This document shows, piece by piece, positions 8,006 through 18,592 of a stretch of 64,000 nt of DNA (the stretch's first letter is position 1; every line of letters begins with the position of its first letter). The translations under genes were made by a program, and so were the position numbers. Below the pieces are notes generated by a model. That model was given only the letters and a program-made list of their open reading frames with translations, was not told the origin of the DNA and did no database searches. The DNA is from Arthonia radiata (Eukaryota > Ascomycota > Arthoniomycetes > Arthoniales > Arthoniaceae), in assembly GCA_002989075.1 (NCBI GenBank), contig PSQN01000003.1, positions 2,546,340 to 2,610,339 on the forward strand. The letters run 5' to 3'.

Positions 8006-10564
8006 TCATCTCGACCGGGCGTGGCCGACGTTGCTAGAATCCGACGACGAGCTCAGCGGCTGCTTCTCGTCTATATCGTCCTGTTCGCCGTGTGGTTCAT
8101 CCCTGTACTCATCGTCCTCACTGAACAGGTTCTCATCGCTCTCGCCGGCAAAGGCATCATAGAGCTCGCGCGCCCGCCTCTTGCCTCCGCGTCCACCTCT
8201 TGCGCCACCCATATCGTCGTCAAAGTCGTCATCATTCAAAGACTGGAACTCGTAATTCTCGCGCGAGTTCTTTTGCTGCTTCCTCTTTGCCATGTACAGG
8301 TACGTGCCGATGCTGATGCAGAAGATGACGATCAGCGAGAAGGCGCCGTAAATCCAGATCTGCGTCCTCTTAGAGACGCCGAAAGTGGGGAACGGGCCTG
8401 GTAAAAACTTGTCGGAATGGGCGCTGGACGTTTTTGTAGGCTCTTCAACCTCAGCGGCTTCGGCTGCGCCGGTCTTGACTGGCTGTGGAGCCTCGAATGC
8501 CATGGTGGTTGTAGGATTGGCCGACACATCGCTGGGCCGAGGAAGCGTTGGCCGCTCGGGGTGGTCTGTAGGATGCTCAAGGAGCTCACCGGTTGCTGTT
8601 GGGACGTCAACAGGGTGCGTGCTGGCAACCACGTCCTCACGGTCATGATCGTCGTCGTCGGTTTCCTCGGGCAGCGGGAGTAGCTCCTGCTTCCTGGCGT
8701 CGATACACTCGCCGAAGAGGTGGAGCTTCCAGTCCACGAATGTACCCGTGTGCGTGTTGTCTTTCAGGTCTTTGACGACGATTTTCCAGTCTCCGATGCC
8801 TGACTCACCCCAGTGAGCAACGGACATAAACGTCCAGTCGACGTAGCCACCATTGTACTCATCAAGGCGACGCGCGGTACTGAGGTGGCTGACCATACCA
8901 TCTGGACTTTGCAACTCGACCGCAAGATCGCCTCGTCTCGTGTGATTGACGTTCATGGTAACAGTCACTTGCTCGACACGTTCAAGATTGGCCTCCTTGA
9001 GCATGTCCTTGGTAACACTGTAGTGATGCGCAAGGCCTGTTTCACCCTGGGGAATAGGCGCGCGCACATGTTGCCAGGGCGAGTTGAACCAGGCTTGCGG
9101 CTTGACCTTTTTCCAGTCTTTAGCCTTCTCGACTAGCGCCCATGCATCAAGCTTGCCGTATCCATATTGATGGCTGAACCTCTTTCCCATCGTGGTGTTC
9201 TGCCAGTCATACGGTGTTGGCTCTCCAGCTGTCTCGAACGGAACAGCAGTCTCCATGGTGAGCCACTGCATGTCCCTCCAGCTGAGATTGGGTCGTACCT
9301 CGAGAACGAGTGCGAAGATGCCAGCAGCAAGTGGTCCAGCGGCGGAGGTTCCTCCATGCGTCTTGATACAACCTCCACCAACGTTGGCAACGTTTGTTGT
9401 ATGGATTGCATCCCCACTGCCACTACTGTACGTAACAGCCATCTGTGCAGAACACTTCTCGGAGTAATATGGGTGGATGCCCTTCCGATCAATGGCGCCG
9501 ACCGTGATGCTGTAGATGCTGTTGGTGTAGCCATCAAAATTGCAGTTGTCGTCTCTCGCTGCACCGTTGCCTGCAGCGAACACGTAAATCGTGCCCAACC
9601 CTCCTCGGCCTTTCTGGACTGCAGTGATCATGGCGCGCTTGATCAATATGCCGGGTTCTCCCATCTCTTTCCCATCGTCCGGCGGACCCCATGAGCATGA
9701 ATAGATGTCATTCTTCTGGAAACCGTAGACCATCGCTTCGGCTTCGTCAGAGTCCGTGATCGGCTTTGACAAAATTCGAATGCCTGCAATTTTTGCATCG
9801 TAGGCGACACCAACACCGCACACATCATTGCGAACAGCCGCTACTTCACCAGCGCAGCGCGTACCGTGTTGATCATCGCTCAGTCGTGGTTTCGGCTCCT
9901 CGCCTTTGTCATTGAAATCGTAGGATCCAGCAGCGAAGTAGTTTGCAGCCAGGTCTGGACTGTCGAGGTCCAAGCCGTCGTCGACGATGCATACAGTCGC
10001 ATTTTTTCCTGTGATTCCCGACATCCACACGCCGGTCACATTAATGTCGTGGCCAGGCTGGATAGTATTGTATAGGTGCCATTGCTCCGCGAACATGGGG
10101 TCTTGAATGTCAAGCTGTCGCGCGACCTCCTTCTGCTGATGAACAGCAGGATCTTTCGCCGCCTCATTGGCGCCTTGTTGTGCTGCCTGGTTGCTACCAA
10201 TGGGTACCGGAAGCGCGGGTCTCTTCTCCTTTGGAGGTTTCAGGACCTGTTTTTGGTTCAATTTGATACTGTCCAGCAGATCATTCTGGTAGTCTTGGCC
10301 TAATGACCTTTTACGCCGCCGATAGGACTTGAGTTGCGTATTAATGATATCGTGATCGTGTCTAGGGTATCGAAACAGATAATGGTCTTCCAGTGGACCC
10401 AGTTGGCCCTCATACTCGAGACCGAGGTGGGACGCTACCGCCTCGGGCGAAGCGGTGGGGTCAAGATGTACAGCATAGTAGTCGTGGGTGTCGTAATTTC
10501 GTATCGCGTGAACTGTGCTTAGGTGTAATAAGGTGAAGAGGGAGGCGAGAGATAGGAATCGCAT
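8006..10564 (-). CDS. KEX2: Kexin (Kex2-type subtilisin proprotein convertase)
   Basis: A single uninterrupted frame of 852 codons. Layout: signal peptide (1-20), prodomain ending near the basic stretches RRRKR (82-86) and KEKR (112-115), S8 catalytic domain with Asp195 (CIVDDGLD), His233 (DDQHGTRCAG), oxyanion Asn333 (AAGNGA) and Ser407 (GGTSAAGPLAAG), then a P domain (around 500-640). A Ser/Thr/Pro-rich stalk, one transmembrane segment (IWIYGAFSLIVIFCISIG) and an acidic cytosolic tail follow; the tail carries a YEF motif that may serve as the TGN retrieval signal. Kexin cleaves after Lys-Arg in the late Golgi to mature secreted proteins. The length fits fungal KexB/Kex2. It is divergent from the PhoD-like gene with about 1 kb between starts. 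Confidence 0.97.
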   Translation of the reverse strand: MRFLSLASLFTLLHLSTVHAIRNYDTHDYYAVHLDPTASPEAVASHLGLEYEGQLGPLEDHYLFRYPRHDHDIINTQLKSYRRRKRSLGQDYQNDLLDSIKLNQKQVLKPPKEKRPALPVPIGSNQAAQQGANEAAKDPAVHQQKEVARQLDIQDPMFAEQWHLYNTIQPGHDINVTGVWMSGITGKNATVCIVDDGLDLDSPDLAANYFAAGSYDFNDKGEEPKPRLSDDQHGTRCAGEVAAVRNDVCGVGVAYDAKIAGIRILSKPITDSDEAEAMVYGFQKNDIYSCSWGPPDDGKEMGEPGILIKRAMITAVQKGRGGLGTIYVFAAGNGAARDDNCNFDGYTNSIYSITVGAIDRKGIHPYYSEKCSAQMAVTYSSGSGDAIHTTNVANVGGGCIKTHGGTSAAGPLAAGIFALVLEVRPNLSWRDMQWLTMETAVPFETAGEPTPYDWQNTTMGKRFSHQYGYGKLDAWALVEKAKDWKKVKPQAWFNSPWQHVRAPIPQGETGLAHHYSVTKDMLKEANLERVEQVTVTMNVNHTRRGDLAVELQSPDGMVSHLSTARRLDEYNGGYVDWTFMSVAHWGESGIGDWKIVVKDLKDNTHTGTFVDWKLHLFGECIDARKQELLPLPEETDDDDHDREDVVASTHPVDVPTATGELLEHPTDHPERPTLPRPSDVSANPTTTMAFEAPQPVKTGAAEAAEVEEPTKTSSAHSDKFLPGPFPTFGVSKRTQIWIYGAFSLIVIFCISIGTYLYMAKRKQQKNSRENYEFQSLNDDDFDDDMGGARGGRGGKRRARELYDAFAGESDENLFSEDDEYRDEPHGEQDDIDEKQPLSSSSDSSNVGHARSR

Positions 10565-11576
10565 GGTCAGGAGGTGGTTGACGCAAGCTTAGGACGGCCA
10601 GGTACGCTGGAAACTCATTCAGACTGTGTCGGTGTAATCTAGCCCGCGCAAGTTAAGAGAGAGCGTGCCAGACTGTGAAGCGTATCTGTGCGTCTTTGTT
10701 GCCGATTTGCGAGCAGGGATTGGAGAGGGTTGCGCAGTTCGATAGGTGTCGGAGCCAATGTCTTCAGTTGGGGTGTGATCGTTCCAAGGGTCCAGTCGAA
10801 ATGAATTAATGGTGCGCCAAACATCAAAGACACACAGTCGTAAGCGCGAGAGTGACTGGTAGAATAATAGTTGAGTAGTAGGAGCGTCAACAGCACCGTC
10901 GCCTGTCCTTGCTGCGGTCGCTTTGAGATTCAACCGCCAGAGCGAGTCAGACTACTGGTCCAAGCTTGACCATCACCTCATAGGGCATATAGGGCTGATC
11001 GGAGCGGAAGTCAATTTAGCGTGACACCAGCAACCACGGAAAACCAAGATGGCTGGTCAGTCACAGCTATCATCTCAACAGCTCACTCTCCCTCATCTCT
11101 TTCAATCTCAGACGGTCAATCGTGCATTGTGAGCACCTTCTTCACAGCGCTGCCCATCGAAGTACCTTATACTCCTAATATTAATGCGCAGGACTCCGAA
11201 CTCATTTGACAGCGATCTGCAGAGTGCTATTGCACCACTGCAGATCTGCCTCTAACGGCTGTTGACCATTTCATCTTCATTATTTTGAATGTGATTGCGT
11301 TGCTTTCGATATCCTTCCGTAGTTCAGCTCATCCTTCACCGCCATCCCACGGACGTTCCCCAGACAACACCGTCTGTAGATTGATCAAAGAACCAGCACC
11401 AGAACGAACTGTGTTGACAAGCTGCCTGCAATGAGTGCGCACAATCACGAGCCCTAGCCCTCCCTCAAACCCGGCTTGCACGGAGGTCAAATCACGCTCC
11501 GGCTGCAAGATTCTGAGACTGTTGCCGCTCCCAGAGTACGCAGCAGCGAACCATCTTGTTCAACCCAACTATCGGA
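10565..11576. promoter_or_regulatory. Divergent upstream region of kexin and PhoD-like genes
   Basis: About 1 kb between two start codons. It must contain both promoters and 5' UTRs. No gene-like frame is present. Pyrimidine-rich stretches close to 11330-11420 fit the leader of the rightward gene. No specific sites are claimed. Confidence 0.45.
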
Positions 11577-14500
11577 ATGTCGTTTTACATGGGTGGACAG
11601 CGATTTAAGTCCCGAGCGCCCGTGCCCTCCCAGCCTCCGCAATTCCAGCCCTCTTCAGAAAATCCAGACGTGCATCCTTTGCGCCAACACAGCATTTCCC
11701 AGGACAACTCTCCCACAATTCCAACCAAACAACCTATGGCGGCTAATCCAACCTCGTATGCCGCCAGAGCGAATGGCCAGCCGCCATTGTCGCTCGACAC
11801 CTCTCCCTTAGAGCGCACACAGCCATCGTACAATTCACCTGGAGTGTCTGGGGAGTATGCAGACACTCAAGACAGGTTTACGCCCACAGCGAGTCGGCGT
11901 CAAAGTCGTAAGAGCTCAGTTCCAGGTCGATCGCCATTGCAGAAGCTAGAAGGCAAGCTGGGAGACATAAGTAAGGAAGAGAAGCGAGCCAGGGTCGAGG
12001 AGGCAGAGCGCGACTTGCGATCTAGAAGAGAAAGAGGGGTGGCACCGACAAGATCGATACCTCGTAAACCAGTGGCGGCTTTGAACGGAGATGGTGATCA
12101 GCATGGCGCACAGCAGCAACTGCACAAAGATCGTGGTGGACATGCTCAGCATGCAATGGCGGGCAATCGGCCGCAGAGGCAAAGCTCGCTCGGTCTTGAA
12201 GGCTTTCCATCGCGCGACCGAAGATATGGCTACGATTCATCTCGCACGGGTGGCGCTGCCGCAGCAGCCGTAGGTGCGTATCAATCAGCACGTCATCCAA
12301 ACTTCGACCAGTATGAGCAGCCCACCGAAGAGCATTTCGAACAGCAACCACGCTACTCTCAGCCGCAGCACATGACACAAGCGCCTACGCGGGCCTCTCA
12401 GCCGTCCACTCGGCAAGTTGAAGAGAAGAGTACGGGCAATCGTAATCCTAATGCGATCCCGAAGGCTCAGAGAGTTTTAGGATCTGAGAGAACAGGAACT
12501 CAGGCTGGTGCAGAACCTGCACATCACGTTCAAGCGCCTGATCCAGTTCATCGAGACCAAGTTCGAAGGCATGAACCTGGTATGAACTATGACGCGCCCC
12601 CACAAACAGCTGCAGGACAAGATGCTCGTGAAGCTGTGGGTCTGGACAATGAAGAGGCTGCGCCTGAAGAGTATGGTGGTCGTGGTGGTCGTTTGAAGTT
12701 CTCACAAGTCATTCACCCCTTCTCAGACGGTACCGGACGCCGGTTCAAAGACGTCGAGTATCTTCAGGATTGGAAGAACGCGCCAACTGGGACTCTCACC
12801 GCCGTTGATTTGGACTCTGATCTGTCGGCAGATCAACAGGCGTGGTGGGAGCGGGAAAAGCATTCGCGATCGGTCAGCCGCGGTCGCACCAGCGCTGCCA
12901 AAGGGTTCGCCCCTGCGAATCATGATGACAGATCTGGCCGGACTGCGTTCAACCCGCCGTTGTCCTTGAAATGTGGACCTTTATTGCGATACACCGGCAT
13001 GCGAGGTGATAAGAATGCTGCTGCGACGAATGGCAGGACATTCTGGAGAGGTTCGGTTATGATTTTGACGGAAGACGCAACATCTTCGACTGAGGCTCCG
13101 CCGACCCTGCGTCTGTTCAGTCAGCACACAGACCTCTATCAATCACCGGTCAAGAAGAACAATCAGCTTGGACACGAGGAGAAACAGCCCGTAGAGGACC
13201 CGATTGCTGGGCAGCCTAAGTGTGGATTTAAAGGGCAGACGCTTTACGTCAAGCACGTGAGCTATTTGACGCCCGAATGCGATCTGTCGCTCGTTGACGA
13301 TGAACGCGGTCTGTTCACATCGCAGCCAGATCCAGCGCTCATCCAATCCCGACAGTCCCGGCCAGATGGAGAAAAGCTTGGACGCTTCAAAGAAGTGAAG
13401 GGTCACCGACTTCACCACGAGCGCGGCCTCACCTTTTGGCGTTTCAATATTGAAGTCGAGCTTGGTCCAAAAGAATCTCGCATTGCCTATCGCATCAACG
13501 GCGGACCGGTCATGGCTTTCTGGGTCCCTGCTCGAGGCCAGTCCATGAACATCATGTTCCACAGCTGCAATGGCTTCAGCTTGAGCGTGGATCCGAACAA
13601 GTTCTCTGGACCCGACCCACTGTGGCGGGATGTTCTGAACACTCACCAGTCAAAGCCGTTTCATGTGATGATTGGTGGTGGTGATCAGATCTACAACGAT
13701 GCTGCAATGCGCGACACTCACCATTTCCAAGAATGGCTAGCTATCAAAAATCCAGAGCACAAGTACGGGGCTCCTTTCTCAGAAGTTCTTCAAGAGGAGC
13801 TTGAGAAGTTTTATCTTCATCGTTACGCAATGTGGTTTCAACAAGGACTTTTTGGAATGGCCAATTCGCAGATACCAATGGTGAACATCTGGGATGATCA
13901 CGACATCATTGATGGCTACGGTAGCTATCCGCATCATTTTATGAGCTGCCCGGTCTTTACCGGTTTGGGCGCGGTGGCCTTTAAGTACTACATGCTTTTC
14001 CAACACCAAAGTCTGCCCGCGGAAGACCATCAGACTGAGCCTTCGTGGATCTTGGGTCCGTCAAGGGGGCCTTACATCAACCAGCAAAGTCGAAGCGTGT
14101 TCATGTCGCTCGGACACCAAGTGGCTCTCGTTGGTGTTGACTGCCGGACCGAGCGCATGCGTGATGAAGTTCTGAGCCATGAAACGTACGAAGTCATTCT
14201 CGATCGACTGGACCGCGAAGTGCAGAAGGGAGAAGTCAAGCACTTGCTCGTATTACTGGGCATACCCATCGCATACCCGCGTATGACCTTCGCCGAAAAC
14301 ATACTGACCTCTCGGGCTATGGATCCAATAAAAGCCCTTGCTCGCACGGGTATTATGGGTGGTGTTCTCAACAAGTTCGACGGCGGTGTCGAGGTCCTTG
14401 ACGACCTTGACGACCATTGGACGGCCAAGCATCACAAGACGGAGCGCAACTGGCTAATCCAGGACCTCCAAGACTACGCCGCCGAGAAGTCAGTACGGAT

Positions 14501-16868
14501 CACCATACTGGGTGGCGATGTCCATCTTGCTGCTGTCGGTCAGTTCTACAGCAAGAAGAAATTGGCGATACCGAAAGACCATGATCATCGTTACATTCCG
14601 AACATCATCTCGTCTGCGATCGTCAACACGCCGCCGCCTGAGGCGATGGCTGACTTCCTAAACAAACGCAACAAAGTACATCACCTCGATCACACAACCG
14701 ACGAGGACATGATCCCGTTGTTTACATACGACGTCGACGGTCGAGATCGGAACAATCACCATCTTTTACCCAGGCGCAACTACTGTACTATTCGTCCCTA
14801 TACTGGTGACGTTGAGGACTCCCCGCCAGGATCTGTTTTCGATTTCGACGAACCACCACCCAAGCGCCGTCGAAGCTTCTCTTTGACTCGACGCAACTCT
14901 GCCAGCAGCCAAGATTTTGGACGTAAGCCCAGTCTGTTACGCAGACTTTCTGGCCGTGTCGCTCCACCGTCCTCCTACAGAGGTCCGGCTGATGATGTGC
15001 AAGATCCACATAATCCTTGCTACGCTTCAGGCGTTGACCCACGGGTTGACGGACCTCAAAGCAACACCTCGTCACGACCATCTTCGACACCTGGTTCGTC
15101 GACTGCCGTAGCAACAGAGTCCCGGCCAGGCATGAGTCGCAACAACTCCTTCGTGCGGCGGCCCATGGGCGGGAGTGAGAAGACCTGGGCCAAAGATCCT
15201 TCAGGCCGTCAGGGTCACATCGATTTGACCGGCGGGCTGGAGATCGTTCTCAGGTGCGAGATTAATCAGAAAGACCCAAGCGGCAAGACTCAAGATTATC
15301 GTCTGTTGGTGCCTGCATTAGATTACCAGACTGATGCGGCGTACAATCATCCTCGGCCGAAGCGAAGCGGTGTGTCAGGCTTGTTGGGCAGCATTCGACG
15401 AAATAAGCATCACGAGGCGCCTGTTGAAGCGATGCCCTACGAAGCCAACGAGCCTGCGACACCTGCCATGGCAGGAGATCAACGTTACACCACAATGATG
15501 GAGAATCAAGAGCAGGCTGCTCTTGGCACTGCGCATACCTACAACACTGACCGCGTAGGCGCTGCGAAAGCGTTGGACGGTACAACGACACAGCAGGATG
15601 GTGCAAGCTCACCTGGAGACTGGCGCGACCGTGCTACATTTAACACCTTGCCGCGATCTGGTGTCGTTGAGACTGAGATGGCTGAAGTCCCACGACAGCC
15701 TTACCATGAGCAACGTCGTGGCTCGCTGGATCAGAATCGGGGGCATTCCTCCGCCGGCAGGAATCGTTCTCTTTCAGATCGATCGAATTCCCACAAGCGA
15801 GCAAGTGCAGAACATGGGTCGGAGACTGCAGAGGATCGCGCATATCGCGGTGCTCAGCTGGTACGTGGTGAGCTGCCAGCTTCTCCAACTGCAGCTGGCT
15901 ACCAGAAAGAAAGAGGTCTCAGGCGGTATTACGCTTCACCCTTTGGCTCATCCAAGCGGCAAGATCCCAATGAAGATAACTTACCGACGAAGGGGCTAGC
16001 ACCACCTTTGGGAGCAGTCAACAACCGTGTGGACCTTATGCCGGCGCGCTTACCGGATCGATCTGCCTCAAACTCAAATCAGCATCATCGAAGCGGTAAC
16101 GATGGTCGAAGAGTGATCAGCGACCCTGTTCAGAACGTTACGCAGGCGAAAGCAGGACAGTCGGCTGACAGACAATCTCGCCCAGCTGAGAAGGACCCGT
16201 ACGCTCACTACTTACCAGAAGCCGTCGAAGCTGAATATCAGTCTGATGAAGACATCAGTGATTTGGACGATGTGCAACATGGGCATACCGGATACGACGG
16301 TGTCTCCGAGATGTCGTCCCCAGAAGCTGATAGACATAAGACCAATCCAGCACACGCGAAGCCGCGCGGGGAGTCCTTCGCTTCTGCTCAGACTAACACG
16401 AGTCTCGCACAGAACCACGCGCAAGAAGACAGCCCTTTGTACAGTGATGAGGATGACTTGGACCACATGACGCAGAGCCGGCTCTCAGACTCCTCGGAAA
16501 CGCCAACACGATCACTAGAGAGTCATCTACGCAATCAAACTCAGCCGCAGTCGCGACCGCTAAGCAAGGTCGAGCGTCTGACTGGTGCTTCAAACTCCGG
16601 TCAGCGAGCCAGCTACGCCAGTGGAGGTACCATGCCTAGTGACGTCGATCCGCAAATGGCCAGGCCTGTGGGTCAAGGCGCAAGCGGTAAAGTAGCGAAG
16701 ATGCTTGGCCCTGAAGCGGAGGCAGAGATGAATGGGTATGACAATGCGGGTGTGGGAAGGACTCAAAGTGCTGCAACAGGTGGAAGATTGGGTGGTCTCA
16801 TGCGACGTTTCAGCGAGCGAGGTGATAAAACGAGGAAGAGACTAAGCACCAATGGAGGAGTCAGGTGA
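11577..16868 (+). CDS. Large PhoD-like phosphatase-domain protein
   Basis: One exon of 1763 codons starting at the ATG for MSFYMGGQRF; the frame is open 21 nt further upstream but has no ATG there. Residues 1-430 are low-complexity and Ser/Pro/Gln-rich with a basic helix. A PhoD-like region follows, with GGGDQIYNDA (about 699-708), VNIWDDHDIIDGYGSYPHH (about 768-787) and ILGGDVHLAAVGQF (about 976-990). These are the metal-binding Asp/His signatures of the metallophosphatase fold. The tail from about 1080 on is again disordered, Ser/Arg-rich and full of possible phosphorylation sites. Proteins of this length and layout are conserved in Pezizomycotina. Substrate and location are not known. No signal peptide is seen, so a cytosolic protein is inferred. 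Confidence 0.9.
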   Translation: MSFYMGGQRFKSRAPVPSQPPQFQPSSENPDVHPLRQHSISQDNSPTIPTKQPMAANPTSYAARANGQPPLSLDTSPLERTQPSYNSPGVSGEYADTQDRFTPTASRRQSRKSSVPGRSPLQKLEGKLGDISKEEKRARVEEAERDLRSRRERGVAPTRSIPRKPVAALNGDGDQHGAQQQLHKDRGGHAQHAMAGNRPQRQSSLGLEGFPSRDRRYGYDSSRTGGAAAAAVGAYQSARHPNFDQYEQPTEEHFEQQPRYSQPQHMTQAPTRASQPSTRQVEEKSTGNRNPNAIPKAQRVLGSERTGTQAGAEPAHHVQAPDPVHRDQVRRHEPGMNYDAPPQTAAGQDAREAVGLDNEEAAPEEYGGRGGRLKFSQVIHPFSDGTGRRFKDVEYLQDWKNAPTGTLTAVDLDSDLSADQQAWWEREKHSRSVSRGRTSAAKGFAPANHDDRSGRTAFNPPLSLKCGPLLRYTGMRGDKNAAATNGRTFWRGSVMILTEDATSSTEAPPTLRLFSQHTDLYQSPVKKNNQLGHEEKQPVEDPIAGQPKCGFKGQTLYVKHVSYLTPECDLSLVDDERGLFTSQPDPALIQSRQSRPDGEKLGRFKEVKGHRLHHERGLTFWRFNIEVELGPKESRIAYRINGGPVMAFWVPARGQSMNIMFHSCNGFSLSVDPNKFSGPDPLWRDVLNTHQSKPFHVMIGGGDQIYNDAAMRDTHHFQEWLAIKNPEHKYGAPFSEVLQEELEKFYLHRYAMWFQQGLFGMANSQIPMVNIWDDHDIIDGYGSYPHHFMSCPVFTGLGAVAFKYYMLFQHQSLPAEDHQTEPSWILGPSRGPYINQQSRSVFMSLGHQVALVGVDCRTERMRDEVLSHETYEVILDRLDREVQKGEVKHLLVLLGIPIAYPRMTFAENILTSRAMDPIKALARTGIMGGVLNKFDGGVEVLDDLDDHWTAKHHKTERNWLIQDLQDYAAEKSVRITILGGDVHLAAVGQFYSKKKLAIPKDHDHRYIPNIISSAIVNTPPPEAMADFLNKRNKVHHLDHTTDEDMIPLFTYDVDGRDRNNHHLLPRRNYCTIRPYTGDVEDSPPGSVFDFDEPPPKRRRSFSLTRRNSASSQDFGRKPSLLRRLSGRVAPPSSYRGPADDVQDPHNPCYASGVDPRVDGPQSNTSSRPSSTPGSSTAVATESRPGMSRNNSFVRRPMGGSEKTWAKDPSGRQGHIDLTGGLEIVLRCEINQKDPSGKTQDYRLLVPALDYQTDAAYNHPRPKRSGVSGLLGSIRRNKHHEAPVEAMPYEANEPATPAMAGDQRYTTMMENQEQAALGTAHTYNTDRVGAAKALDGTTTQQDGASSPGDWRDRATFNTLPRSGVVETEMAEVPRQPYHEQRRGSLDQNRGHSSAGRNRSLSDRSNSHKRASAEHGSETAEDRAYRGAQLVRGELPASPTAAGYQKERGLRRYYASPFGSSKRQDPNEDNLPTKGLAPPLGAVNNRVDLMPARLPDRSASNSNQHHRSGNDGRRVISDPVQNVTQAKAGQSADRQSRPAEKDPYAHYLPEAVEAEYQSDEDISDLDDVQHGHTGYDGVSEMSSPEADRHKTNPAHAKPRGESFASAQTNTSLAQNHAQEDSPLYSDEDDLDHMTQSRLSDSSETPTRSLESHLRNQTQPQSRPLSKVERLTGASNSGQRASYASGGTMPSDVDPQMARPVGQGASGKVAKMLGPEAEAEMNGYDNAGVGRTQSAATGGRLGGLMRRFSERGDKTRKRLSTNGGVR

Positions 16869-17187
16869 GGTGTCGAGAGCCTGGAAGGAGACACAGTGCT
16901 TGAGGAAGGGCTGCTGTCGATCTACATGGCTTGCTTACGACTCACGAGCTATGTATGTATTCTTCGTATGTAATAAAGACCTACATTCTGTATAAGACTA
17001 TAATGGAGAAGATTTCTTGTCCCGGACTATTGATCTTCAACGTGTGCCAAACAGGTCAATCCAAAGCGGCAACAGCGCGCCCTGCCAAGAACGCAACCTC
17101 TTCTTACTACTTCATGACATAACTTGTCTTCTCATCAGCTTGAGAGCGTTCTCGCGAAAGCCAAAGCAGGGAACCCTCTCTATCAAG
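16869..17187. other. Intergenic: PhoD-like 3' UTR and pyridoxal kinase upstream region
   Basis: 319 bp between two genes on the same strand. AT-rich just after the stop, with ATGTATGTATTC and AATAAAG-like motifs near 16950-16980 that could serve polyadenylation. No gene is seen. Confidence 0.4.
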
Positions 17188-18532
17188 ATGGGCACGCAGC
17201 AGATAGACCGCGAGCTTCGCGTTCTAGCAATAGCAAGTCACGTAAGATGAAGCCGCGTTGCATACCTACTGACAATGACCTGGGCTGACGAGGCCTAGGT
17301 CACATATGGGTAAGTCTACACGCTCAAGAGTAGATCACGCTCGGAAAGACGCTGTATCTTCCTTCCCGGCGGATGTCTTGCACCTCACTCACAATATGCG
17401 CCGTGTTGAAACCGAGGCCATGCCCTCCCCCACACACCCCTGAACCAAGGTCTAACTCACCCCCGCCAGCTACGTCGGCAACAAGATGGTCACGGCCGTC
17501 CTCTCCGCCCTCGGCTCCGACGTCTCCCAAATCCACACCGTCCACTTCTCCAACCACCAAGCGTACCGGCAATCCACGGGGCAGCTTGTCCCCGCCGCAG
17601 AAATCACCGAGCTCTACGACGGCCTCACGCAGTCGCACCTCGATGACTTCGACATCCTGCTCACCGGCTTCACCGCCTCCAGTGACGCGGTCGCGGCGGT
17701 CGGCGCCATCGCAGCTGACCTCAAACGCAAGCGCGGAACGAAAGTGTTCTGGATCATGGACCCCGTCATGGGGGACGCGGGGCGCCTGTACGTGGCGGAT
17801 GATATACCGGCTGTGTACCGCGGCCTGCTGGGTCAAGCGGACCTGGTGCTGCCGAATGCGTTTGAGATCGGCTTGCTGGCGGAGATGGAAGTGGTGGATC
17901 TACCGAGCTGCGTGCAAGCGATCGAGAAGCTGCATCAACAATATGGCGTGCGGAACGTCGTCGTCACGAGCCTGAAGCTCAAGCGCCAGGATCTGACGCC
18001 CGCGCCGCTGGTGCCGGATCAGCGGTATGATGAGGTGTTGGGCGTGGTGGGGAGTACGGCGAGGATCGCAGCGAGGAGCGATGGGTACGCACGCCCGTTT
18101 TTGCTGACGGTGCCGCTGCTGCCGCTTTTCTTCGCGGGCACGGGGGATATGTTTGCGGCGTTGATGGCTGCGAGGTTGCGGGAGACGGCGGGGGTGAGGG
18201 AGGGGTGCGTGGGGAATGGATGGAGTTGGGCGCCGGGGGATCAGGCGCCGGCGACGCATACGCCGTTGGCGGGGGCGTGTGAGAAGGTGCTGGCGAGTAT
18301 GTATGCGGTGTTGGTGAAGACGGCGAGGAGGCGGGATGAGGAGTTGGCCGGGGAGGAGGGAGTAGCGGACGGCGAGGATGCGGAGAAGACGGAGCATTTG
18401 AGGAAGACGAAGGCGAGTGAAGTCAGGGTTGTGAGGTACACCGAAGAGTTGACGAGGCCGCCGGTGGAGGGGTTCGAGGGCGTGCAGTTTGACGCGCAGG
18501 ATGTCAAGACGATTTTGGGTCGTTTGTCATAA
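17188..18532 (+). CDS. BUD16: Pyridoxal kinase (Bud16/PdxK type)
   Basis: Three exons: 17188-17241, an 11-nt micro-exon 17299-17309, and 17470-18532, giving 375 aa. Spliced, the N-terminus reads LRVLAIASHVTYGYVGNKM, the expected ribokinase-fold opening of vitamin B6 kinases. Other signatures are VHFSNHQAY, DILLTGF, WIMDPVMGDAGRLYV, LVLPNAFEIGLLAEM and FAGTGDMFAALMA (anion hole and catalytic Asp). The enzyme phosphorylates pyridoxal, pyridoxine and pyridoxamine using ATP in the cytosol. The C-terminal insertion rich in Glu/Lys (about 310-345) is not typical of bacterial forms. The 3' half is strikingly G-rich on the coding strand. The gene converges on dUTPase with only 60 bp between stop codons. 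Confidence 0.93.
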
Positions 18533-18592
18533 TGACGGCTTCCGGAAGGCCAGCCAGTGAGCTCTATAGATACTTCTGATCGAGCAACGATA

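Noticed and set aside
8021-10522. Many rightward open frames opposite the kexin gene
   Set aside because: Antisense shadows of a clearly conserved coding sequence.
11556-11576. Extension of the PhoD-like gene upstream of ATG 11577
   Set aside because: The frame is open but contains no ATG; only a TTG, which fungi rarely use.
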